DNA of 21,204 nucleotides from Mesostigma viride (Eukaryota > Streptophyta > Mesostigmatophyceae > Mesostigmatales > Mesostigmataceae), in the NCBI GenBank assembly GCA_009746045.1, contig RPFO01000838.1, positions 1-21,204 of the forward strand, read 5' to 3'. Both the position numbers and the translations under genes were made by a program. Shown piece by piece: positions 1-9,857 of the stretch; within the stretch, counting starts at the first letter, position 1, and each line of letters begins with the position of its first letter. Below the pieces are notes generated by a model that was not told the DNA's origin, searched no databases, and saw only the letters and a list, made by a program, of their open reading frames with translations.

Positions 1-32
1 AGAGGGGGCAACCGGTAGGCAAACAGAGGGGG

Positions 33-54
33 CAATCGGTAGCAAACAGAGGGG
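33..54 (+). repeat. Compound variant unit: AATCGG plus GGTAGC (copy 1)
   Basis: This 22-bp unit combines C to T (AATCGG, T at 36) with loss of one G in GGTAGGC, giving GGTAGC, and a G4 run. The AATCGGTAGC combination recurs at 1550 and 3503, so the two changes appear linked. Confidence 0.85.
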
Positions 55-1549
55 CAACCGGTAGGCAAACAGAGGGGGCAACCGGAGGGCAAACAGAGGG
101 GGCAACCGGTAGGCAAACAGAGGGGCAAACCGGTAGCAAACAGAGGGGAAACCGGTAGGCAAACAGGGGGCAACCGGTCGGCAAACAGAGGGGGCAACCG
201 GTAAGGCAAACAGAGGGGGCAACCGGTAGGCAAACAGAGGGGGCACCGGTCGGGCAAACAGAGGGGGCAACCGGTAGGCAAACAGAGGGGCAACGGTAGG
301 CAAACAGAGGGGGCAACCGGTAGGCAAAAGAGGGGCAACCGGTAGGCAAGCAGAGGGGGCAACCGGTAGGCAAACAGAGGGGGCAACCGGTAGGCAAAGC
401 AGGGGGCAACCGGTAGGCAAACAGAGGGGCAACCGGTAGGCAAACAGAGGGGGCAACCGTCGGCAAACAGAGGGGGCAACGGTAGGCAAACAGGGGGGCA
501 ACGGTAGGCAAACAGAGGGGCAACCGGTAGGCAAGCAGAGGGGGCAACCGGTGGCAAACAGAGGGGGCAACCGGTAGGCAAAGCAGAGGGCAACCGGTCG
601 GCAAACAGAGGGGGCAACCGGTAGGCAAAACAGAGGGGGCAACCGGTAGGCAAGCAGAGGGGGCAACCGGTAGGCAAACAGGGGCAACCGGTAGGCAAAC
701 AGAGGGGGCAACCGGTCGGCAAAACAGAGGGGGCAACCGGTAGGCAAACAGAGGGGCAACCGGTAGGCAACAGAGGGGGCAACCGGTAGGCAAGCAGGGG
801 GCAACCGGTAGGCAACAGAGGGGGCAACCGGTAGGCAAACAGAGGGGCAACCGTAGGCAACAGAGGGGGCAACCGGTAGGCAAACAGAGGGGGCAACCGG
901 TAGGCAAGCAGAGGGGCAACCGGTAGGCAAACAGAGGGGCAACCGGTAGGCAACAGAGGGGGCAATCGGTAGGCAAACAGAGGGGGCAACCGGTAGGCAA
1001 AACAGAGGGGCAACCGGTCGGCAAAACAGAGGGGCAACCGGTCGGCAAACAGAGGGGGCAAACCGGTAGGCAAACAGAGGGGGCAACCGGTAGGCAAACA
1101 GGGGGGCAACGGTCGGCAAACAGAGGGGGCAACCGGTAGGCAAACAGAGGGGGCAACCGGTAGGCAAACAGAGGGGGCAACCGGTAGGCAAAAGAGGGGG
1201 AACCGGTCGGCAACAGAGGGGGCAACCGGTAGGCAAGCAGAGGGGGCAACCGGTCGGCAAACAGAGGGGGCAACCGGTAGGCAAACAGAGGGGCAACCGG
1301 TAGGCAAACAGAGGGGCAACCGGTCGGCAAACAGAGGGGCAACCCGGTCGGCAAACAGAGGGGGCAACCGGTAGGCAAACAGAGGGGGCAACCGGTCGGC
1401 AAACAGAGGGGCAACCGGTAGGCAAACAGGGGGCAACCGGTAGGCAAACAGAGGGGGCAACCGGTAGGCAAACAGAGGGGCAACCGGTAGGCAACAGAGG
1501 GGGCAACCGGAGGCAAGCAGAGGGGGCAACGGTAGGCAAACAGAGGGGG

Positions 1550-1572
1550 CAATCGGTAGCAAACAGAGGGGG
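1550..1572 (+). repeat. Compound variant unit: AATCGG plus GGTAGC (copy 2)
   Basis: This unit has the same pair of changes as the one at 33: T at 1553 and a G missing from GGTAGGC. The unit that follows it has lost its leading C. Confidence 0.85.
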
Positions 1573-2035
1573 AACCGGTAGGCAAACAGAGGGGGCAACC
1601 GGTCGGCAAACAGAGGGGCAACCGGTAGGCAAACAGGGGGCAACCGGTAGGCAAGCAGAGGGGGCAACGGTAGGCAAGCAGAGGGGGCAACCGGTAGGCA
1701 AACAGAGGGGCAACCGGTAGGCAAGCAGAGGGGGCAACCGGTCGGCAAACAGAGGGGGCAACCGGTAGGCAAACAGAGGGGGCAACCGGTCGGCAAACAG
1801 AGGGGGCAACCGGTCGGCAAACAGAGGGGGCAACCGGTAGGCAAGCAGGGGGCAACCGGTAGGCAAACAGAGGGGCAACCGGTAGGCAAACAGAGGGGCA
1901 ACCGGTAGGCAAGCAGGGGGCAACCGGTAGGCAACAGAGGGGGCAACCGGTAGGCAAACAGAGGGGGCAACCGGTAGGCAACAGAGGGGGCACCGGTCGG
2001 CAAACAGAGGGGCAACCGGTAGGCAAACAGAGGGG

Positions 2036-2131
2036 CAACCGGTCGGCAAACAGAGGGGGCAACCGGTCGGCAAACAGAGGGGGCAACCGGTCGGCAAACA
2101 GAGGGGGCAACCGGTCGGCAAACAGAGGGGG
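2036..2131 (+). repeat. Run of four consecutive GGTCGG variant units
   Basis: Four adjacent full-length 24-bp units carry C instead of A at unit position 9 (C at 2044, 2068, 2092 and 2116). The G5 and A3 runs are intact, so these are clean copies in an otherwise noisy stretch. Adjacent identical variants are what local duplication or conversion of a variant unit would leave. Each variant gains a second CpG. Two shorter pairs of adjacent GGTCGG units occur at 1791/1815 and 2349/2373. Confidence 0.9.
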
Positions 2132-2457
2132 CAACCGGTAGGCAAACAGGGGGCAACCGGTCGGCAAACAGAGGGGGCAACCGGTAGGCAAACAGGGGGC
2201 AACCGGTAGCAAACAGAGGGGGCAACCGGTAGGCAAACAGAGGGGGCAACCGGTAGGCAAAAACAGGGGGCAACCGGTCGGCAAACAGAGGGGCAACCGG
2301 TAGGCAAACAGAGGGGCAACCGGTAGGCAAACAGAGGGGGCAACCGGTCGGCAAACAGAGGGGGCAACCGGTCGGCAAACAGAGGGGGCAACCGGTAGGC
2401 AAACAGAGGGGGCAACCGGTAGGCAAACAGAGGGGGCAACCGGTAGGCAAGAGGGGG

Positions 2458-5400
2458 CAACCGGTAGGCAAACAGAGGGGGCAACCGGTAGGCAAACAGA
2501 GGGGGCAACCGGTAGGCAAACAGAGGGGGCAACCGGTAGGCAAACAGAGGGGGCAACCGGTAGGCAAACAGAGGGGGCAACCGGTAGGCAAGCAGGGGGC
2601 AACCGGTAGGCAAACAGAGGGGGCAACCGGTAGGCAAACAGAGGGGGCAACCGGTAGGCAAACAGAGGGGGCAACCGGTAGGCAAACAGAGGGGCAACCG
2701 GTAGGCAAACAGAGGGGCAACCGGTAGGCAAACAGAGGGGGCAACCGGTAGGCAAACAGAGGGGGCAACCGGTAGGCAAACAGAGGGGGCAACCGGTAGG
2801 CAAACAGAGGGGCAACCGGTAGGCAAACAGAGGGGGCAACCGGTAGGCAAACAGAGGGGGCAACCGGTCGGCAAACAGAGGGGCAACCGGTAGGCAAGCA
2901 GGGGGCAACCGGTAGGCAAACAGAGGGGGCAACCGGTAGGCAAACAGAGGGGGCAACCGGTAGGCAAACAGAGGGGGCAACCGGTAGGCAAACAGAGGGG
3001 GCAACCGGTAGGCAAACAGAGGGGGCAACCGGTAGGCAAGCAGAGGGGGCAACCGGTAGGCAAACAGAGGGGGCAACCGGTAGGCAAGCAGAGGGGGCAA
3101 CCGGTAGGCAAACAGAGGGGCAACCGGTCGGCAAACAGAGGGGGCAACCGGTAGGCAAACAGAGGGGGCAACCGGTAGGCAAACAGAGGGGGCAACCGGT
3201 AGGCAAACAGAGGGGCAACCGGTAGGCAAACAGAGGGGCAACCGGTAGGCAAACAGAGGGGGCAACCGGTAGGCAAACAGAGGGGGCAACCGGTCGGCAA
3301 ACAGAGGGGGCAACCGGTAGGCAAACAGAGGGGGCAACCGGTAGGCAAACAGAGGGGGCAACCGGTAGGCAAACAGAGGGGGCAACCGGTAGGCAAACAG
3401 AGGGGGCAACCGGTAGGCAAACAGAGGGGGCAACCGGTAGGCAAACAGAGGGGGCAACCGGTAGGCAAACAGAGGGGGCAACCGGTAGGCAAACAGAGGG
3501 GGCAATCGGTAGCAAACAGAGGGGGCAACCGGTCGGCAAACAGAGGGGGCAACCGGTAGGCAAACAGAGGGGGCAACCGGTAGGCAAACAGAGGGGCAAC
3601 CGGTCGGCAAACAGAGGGGGCAACCGGTAGGCAAACAGAGGGGGCAACCGGTAGGCAAACAGAGGGGGCAACCGGTAGGCAAACAGAGGGGGCAACCGGT
3701 AGGCAAACAGAGGGGGCAACCGGTAGGCAAACAGAGGGGGCAACCGGTAGGCAACAGGGGGCAACCGGTAGGCAAACAGAGGGGGCAACCGGTAGGCAAA
3801 CAGAGGGGGCAACCGGTAGGCAAACAGAGGGGGCAACCGGTAGGCAAACAGAGGGGGCAACCGGTAGGCAAACAGAGGGGGCAACCGGTAGGCAAACAGA
3901 GGGGGCAACCGGTAGGCAAACAGAGGGGGCAACCGGTAGGCAAGCAGGGGGCAACCGGTAGGCAAACAGAGGGGGCAACCGGTAGGCAAACAGAGGGGGC
4001 AACCGGTAGGCAAGCAGGGGGCAACCGGTAGGCAAACAGAGGGGGCAACCGGTAGGCAAACAGAGGGGGCAACCGGTAGGCAAACAGAGGGGGCAACCGG
4101 TAGGCAAACAGAGGGGCAACCGGTAGGCAAACAGAGGGGGCAACCGGTAGGCAAACAGAGGGGGCAACCGGTAGGCAAACAGAGGGGGCAACCGGTAGGC
4201 AAGCAGGGGGCAACCGGTAGGCAAACAGAGGGGGCAACCGGTAGGCAAACAGAGGGGGCAACCGGTAGGCAAACAGAGGGGGCAACCGGTAGGCAAACAG
4301 AGGGGCAACCGGTAGGCAAACAGAGGGGGCAACCGGTAGGCAAACAGAGGGGGCAACCGGTAGGCAAACAGAGGGGGCAACCGGTAGGCAAACAGAGGGG
4401 GCAACCGGTAGGCAAACAGAGGGGGCAACCGGTAGGCAAACAGAGGGGGCAACCGGTAGGCAAACAGAGGGGGCAACCGGTAGGCAAACAGAGGGGGCAA
4501 CCGGTAGGCAAACAGAGGGGGCAACCGGTAGGCAAACAGGGGGCAACCGGTAGGCAAACAGAGGGGGCAACCGGTAGGCAAACAGAGGGGGCAACCGGTA
4601 GGCAAACAGAGGGGGCAACCGGTAGGCAAACAGAGGGGGCAACCGGTAGGCAAACAGAGGGGGCAACCGGTAGGCAAACAGAGGGGGCAACCGGTAGGCA
4701 AACAGAGGGGGCAACCGGTAGGCAAACAGAGGGGCAACCGGTAGGCAAACAGGGGGGCAACCGGTAGGCAAACAGAGGGGGCAACCGGTAGGCAAACAGA
4801 GGGGGCAACCGGTAGGCAAACAGAGGGGGCAACCGGTAGGCAAACAGAGGGGGCAACCGGTAGGCAAACAGAGGGGGCAACCGGTAGGCAAACAGAGGGG
4901 GCAACCGGTAGGCAAGCAGAGGGGCAACCGGTAGGCAAACAGAGGGGGCAACCGGTAGGCAAACAGAGGGGGCAACCGGTAGGCAAACAGGGGGGCAACC
5001 GGTAGGCAAACAGAGGGGGCAACCGGTAGGCAAACAGAGGGGGCAACCGGTAGGCAAACAGAGGGGGCAACCGGTAGGCAAACAGAGGGGGCAACCGGTA
5101 GGCAAACAGAGGGGGCAACCGGTAGGCAAACAGAGGGGGCAACCGGTAGGCAAACAGAGGGGCAACCGGTAGGCAAACAGAGGGGGCAACCGGTAGGCAA
5201 CAGAGGGGGCAACCGGTAGGCAAACAGAGGGGGCAACCGGTAGGCAAACAGAGGGGGCAACCGGTAGGCAAACAGAGGGGGCAACCGGTAGGCAAACAGA
5301 GGGGGCAACCGGTAGGCAAACAGAGGGGGCAACCGGTAGGCAAACAGAGGGGGCAACCGGTAGGCAAACAGAGGGGGCAACCGGTAGGCAACAGAGGGGG
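2458..5400 (+). repeat. Left transition zone: moderately variable units
   Basis: Consensus 24-bp units predominate here, with scattered variants that thin out to the right. The last left-side GGTCGG has its C at 3605. AAGCAG units continue, often with loss of AG to give AAGCAGGGGG, for example near 2590, 2896, 3952, 4012 and 4202. G4 units are scattered throughout, and A3 to A2 losses occur near 5199 and 5391. There is no gene, spacer or inserted element. Confidence 0.9.
3503..3525 (+). repeat. Compound variant unit: AATCGG plus GGTAGC (copy 3)
   Basis: This 23-bp unit has T at 3506 and a missing G in GGTAGGC, with an intact G5 run. It is the third and cleanest example of the compound variant. 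It lies in a region where isolated errors are already uncommon, which makes a shared origin with the units at 33 and 1550 more credible. Confidence 0.85.
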
Positions 5401-5976
5401 CAACCGGTAGGCAAACAGAGGGGGCAACCGGTAGGCAAACAGAGGGGGCAACCGGTAGGCAAACAGAGGGGGCAACCGGTAGGCAAACAGAGGGGGCAAC
5501 CGGTAGGCAAACAGAGGGGGCAACCGGTAGGCAAACAGAGGGGGCAACCGGTAGGCAAACAGAGGGGGCAACCGGTAGGCAAACAGAGGGGGCAACCGGT
5601 AGGCAAACAGAGGGGGCAACCGGTAGGCAAACAGAGGGGGCAACCGGTAGGCAAACAGAGGGGGCAACCGGTAGGCAAACAGAGGGGGCAACCGGTAGGC
5701 AAACAGAGGGGGCAACCGGTAGGCAAACAGAGGGGGCAACCGGTAGGCAAACAGAGGGGGCAACCGGTAGGCAAACAGAGGGGGCAACCGGTAGGCAAAC
5801 AGAGGGGGCAACCGGTAGGCAAACAGAGGGGGCAACCGGTAGGCAAACAGAGGGGGCAACCGGTAGGCAAACAGAGGGGGCAACCGGTAGGCAAACAGAG
5901 GGGGCAACCGGTAGGCAAACAGAGGGGGCAACCGGTAGGCAAACAGAGGGGGCAACCGGTAGGCAAACAGAGGGGG

Positions 5977-5998
5977 CAACCGGTAGGCAAGCAGGGGG
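5977..5998 (+). repeat. 22-bp variant unit (AAGCAGGGGG), rightmost AAGCAG copy
   Basis: This unit combines A to G (AAGCAG) with loss of AG before the G run. It is the last AAGCAG unit I see going right; none follows through to 21204. Confidence 0.9.
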
Positions 5999-6190
5999 CA
6001 ACCGGTAGGCAAACAGAGGGGGCAACCGGTAGGCAAACAGAGGGGGCAACCGGTAGGCAAACAGAGGGGGCAACCGGTAGGCAAACAGAGGGGGCAACCG
6101 GTAGGCAAACAGAGGGGGCAACCGGTAGGCAAACAGAGGGGGCAACCGGTAGGCAAACAGAGGGGGCAACCGGTAGGCAAACAGAGGGGG

Positions 6191-6213
6191 CAACCGGTAG
6201 GCAAACAGAGGGG
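6191..6213 (+). repeat. 23-bp variant unit (G4)
   Basis: One G is lost from the G5 run (run at 6210-6213). The TAG at 6198-6200 in this unit is the last in-frame stop before the long stop-free plus-strand frame. Confidence 0.92.
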
Positions 6214-7029
6214 CAACCGGTAGGCAAACAGAGGGGGCAACCGGTAGGCAAACAGAGGGGGCAACCGGTAGGCAAACAGAGGGGGCAACCGGTAGGCAAA
6301 CAGAGGGGGCAACCGGTAGGCAAACAGAGGGGGCAACCGGTAGGCAAACAGAGGGGGCAACCGGTAGGCAAACAGAGGGGGCAACCGGTAGGCAAACAGA
6401 GGGGGCAACCGGTAGGCAAACAGAGGGGGCAACCGGTAGGCAAACAGAGGGGGCAACCGGTAGGCAAACAGAGGGGGCAACCGGTAGGCAAACAGAGGGG
6501 GCAACCGGTAGGCAAACAGAGGGGGCAACCGGTAGGCAAACAGAGGGGGCAACCGGTAGGCAAACAGAGGGGGCAACCGGTAGGCAAACAGAGGGGGCAA
6601 CCGGTAGGCAAACAGAGGGGGCAACCGGTAGGCAAACAGAGGGGGCAACCGGTAGGCAAACAGAGGGGGCAACCGGTAGGCAAACAGAGGGGGCAACCGG
6701 TAGGCAAACAGAGGGGGCAACCGGTAGGCAAACAGAGGGGGCAACCGGTAGGCAAACAGAGGGGGCAACCGGTAGGCAAACAGAGGGGGCAACCGGTAGG
6801 CAAACAGAGGGGGCAACCGGTAGGCAAACAGAGGGGGCAACCGGTAGGCAAACAGAGGGGGCAACCGGTAGGCAAACAGAGGGGGCAACCGGTAGGCAAA
6901 CAGAGGGGGCAACCGGTAGGCAAACAGAGGGGGCAACCGGTAGGCAAACAGAGGGGGCAACCGGTAGGCAAACAGAGGGGGCAACCGGTAGGCAAACAGA
7001 GGGGGCAACCGGTAGGCAAACAGAGGGGG

Positions 7030-7052
7030 CAACCGGTAGGCAAACAGAGGGG
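7030..7052 (+). repeat. 23-bp variant unit (G4)
   Basis: One G is lost from the G5 run (run at 7049-7052). It is a landmark in an otherwise uniform block. Confidence 0.92.
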
Positions 7053-7700
7053 CAACCGGTAGGCAAACAGAGGGGGCAACCGGTAGGCAAACAGAGGGGG
7101 CAACCGGTAGGCAAACAGAGGGGGCAACCGGTAGGCAAACAGAGGGGGCAACCGGTAGGCAAACAGAGGGGGCAACCGGTAGGCAAACAGAGGGGGCAAC
7201 CGGTAGGCAAACAGAGGGGGCAACCGGTAGGCAAACAGAGGGGGCAACCGGTAGGCAAACAGAGGGGGCAACCGGTAGGCAAACAGAGGGGGCAACCGGT
7301 AGGCAAACAGAGGGGGCAACCGGTAGGCAAACAGAGGGGGCAACCGGTAGGCAAACAGAGGGGGCAACCGGTAGGCAAACAGAGGGGGCAACCGGTAGGC
7401 AAACAGAGGGGGCAACCGGTAGGCAAACAGAGGGGGCAACCGGTAGGCAAACAGAGGGGGCAACCGGTAGGCAAACAGAGGGGGCAACCGGTAGGCAAAC
7501 AGAGGGGGCAACCGGTAGGCAAACAGAGGGGGCAACCGGTAGGCAAACAGAGGGGGCAACCGGTAGGCAAACAGAGGGGGCAACCGGTAGGCAAACAGAG
7601 GGGGCAACCGGTAGGCAAACAGAGGGGGCAACCGGTAGGCAAACAGAGGGGGCAACCGGTAGGCAAACAGAGGGGGCAACCGGTAGGCAAACAGAGGGGG

Positions 7701-7722
7701 CAACCGGTAGGCAAACAGGGGG
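7701..7722 (+). repeat. 22-bp variant unit (AG lost)
   Basis: AAACAGAGGGGG is shortened to AAACAGGGGG by loss of one AG. The A3 run stays intact, so this is not simple homopolymer shortening. Confidence 0.92.
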
Positions 7723-9834
7723 CAACCGGTAGGCAAACAGAGGGGGCAACCGGTAGGCAAACAGAGGGGGCAACCGGTAGGCAAACAGAGGGGGCAACCG
7801 GTAGGCAAACAGAGGGGGCAACCGGTAGGCAAACAGAGGGGGCAACCGGTAGGCAAACAGAGGGGGCAACCGGTAGGCAAACAGAGGGGGCAACCGGTAG
7901 GCAAACAGAGGGGGCAACCGGTAGGCAAACAGAGGGGGCAACCGGTAGGCAAACAGAGGGGGCAACCGGTAGGCAAACAGAGGGGGCAACCGGTAGGCAA
8001 ACAGAGGGGGCAACCGGTAGGCAAACAGAGGGGGCAACCGGTAGGCAAACAGAGGGGGCAACCGGTAGGCAAACAGAGGGGGCAACCGGTAGGCAAACAG
8101 AGGGGGCAACCGGTAGGCAAACAGAGGGGGCAACCGGTAGGCAAACAGAGGGGGCAACCGGTAGGCAAACAGAGGGGGCAACCGGTAGGCAAACAGAGGG
8201 GGCAACCGGTAGGCAAACAGAGGGGGCAACCGGTAGGCAAACAGAGGGGGCAACCGGTAGGCAAACAGAGGGGGCAACCGGTAGGCAAACAGAGGGGGCA
8301 ACCGGTAGGCAAACAGAGGGGGCAACCGGTAGGCAAACAGAGGGGGCAACCGGTAGGCAAACAGAGGGGGCAACCGGTAGGCAAACAGAGGGGGCAACCG
8401 GTAGGCAAACAGAGGGGGCAACCGGTAGGCAAACAGAGGGGGCAACCGGTAGGCAAACAGAGGGGGCAACCGGTAGGCAAACAGAGGGGGCAACCGGTAG
8501 GCAAACAGAGGGGGCAACCGGTAGGCAAACAGAGGGGGCAACCGGTAGGCAAACAGAGGGGGCAACCGGTAGGCAAACAGAGGGGGCAACCGGTAGGCAA
8601 ACAGAGGGGGCAACCGGTAGGCAAACAGAGGGGGCAACCGGTAGGCAAACAGAGGGGGCAACCGGTAGGCAAACAGAGGGGGCAACCGGTAGGCAAACAG
8701 AGGGGGCAACCGGTAGGCAAACAGAGGGGGCAACCGGTAGGCAAACAGAGGGGGCAACCGGTAGGCAAACAGAGGGGGCAACCGGTAGGCAAACAGAGGG
8801 GGCAACCGGTAGGCAAACAGAGGGGGCAACCGGTAGGCAAACAGAGGGGGCAACCGGTAGGCAAACAGAGGGGGCAACCGGTAGGCAAACAGAGGGGGCA
8901 ACCGGTAGGCAAACAGAGGGGGCAACCGGTAGGCAAACAGAGGGGGCAACCGGTAGGCAAACAGAGGGGGCAACCGGTAGGCAAACAGAGGGGGCAACCG
9001 GTAGGCAAACAGAGGGGGCAACCGGTAGGCAAACAGAGGGGGCAACCGGTAGGCAAACAGAGGGGGCAACCGGTAGGCAAACAGAGGGGGCAACCGGTAG
9101 GCAAACAGAGGGGGCAACCGGTAGGCAAACAGAGGGGGCAACCGGTAGGCAAACAGAGGGGGCAACCGGTAGGCAAACAGAGGGGGCAACCGGTAGGCAA
9201 ACAGAGGGGGCAACCGGTAGGCAAACAGAGGGGGCAACCGGTAGGCAAACAGAGGGGGCAACCGGTAGGCAAACAGAGGGGGCAACCGGTAGGCAAACAG
9301 AGGGGGCAACCGGTAGGCAAACAGAGGGGGCAACCGGTAGGCAAACAGAGGGGGCAACCGGTAGGCAAACAGAGGGGGCAACCGGTAGGCAAACAGAGGG
9401 GGCAACCGGTAGGCAAACAGAGGGGGCAACCGGTAGGCAAACAGAGGGGGCAACCGGTAGGCAAACAGAGGGGGCAACCGGTAGGCAAACAGAGGGGGCA
9501 ACCGGTAGGCAAACAGAGGGGGCAACCGGTAGGCAAACAGAGGGGGCAACCGGTAGGCAAACAGAGGGGGCAACCGGTAGGCAAACAGAGGGGGCAACCG
9601 GTAGGCAAACAGAGGGGGCAACCGGTAGGCAAACAGAGGGGGCAACCGGTAGGCAAACAGAGGGGGCAACCGGTAGGCAAACAGAGGGGGCAACCGGTAG
9701 GCAAACAGAGGGGGCAACCGGTAGGCAAACAGAGGGGGCAACCGGTAGGCAAACAGAGGGGGCAACCGGTAGGCAAACAGAGGGGGCAACCGGTAGGCAA
9801 ACAGAGGGGGCAACCGGTAGGCAAACAGAGGGGG

Positions 9835-9857
9835 CAACCGGTAGGCAAACAGAGGGG
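9835..9857 (+). repeat. 23-bp variant unit (G4), left border of the perfect core
   Basis: One G is lost from the G5 run (run at 9854-9857). The next 269 units are identical. Confidence 0.92.

Larger units (their letters stand above)
1..2457 (+). repeat. Left edge of the array: highly variable units
   Basis: Most of the roughly 100 units here differ from the consensus. The recurring changes are: G5 shortened to G4; A3 shortened to A2 or lengthened to A4; loss of AG, turning CAGAGGGGG into CAGGGGG; A to C giving GGTCGG (about 26 units); A to G giving AAGCAG (about 16 units); and C to T giving AATCGG (T at 36, 966 and 1553). Rarer ones are a lost base in CAACCGG or GGTAGGC, an extra A in GTAAGG near 202, and a GTGGC at 551-555. 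The zone ends with a unit near 2450 that has lost ACA. The deletion-heavy, homopolymer-centred spectrum looks like uncorrected long-read error, but the recurring substitutions could be true variant units. No gene lies in this stretch. Confidence 0.9.

Noticed and set aside
1-2457. AGAGGGGG as a Shine-Dalgarno signal
   Set aside because: It is purine-rich, but it is present in every unit and never followed by a start codon on this strand.
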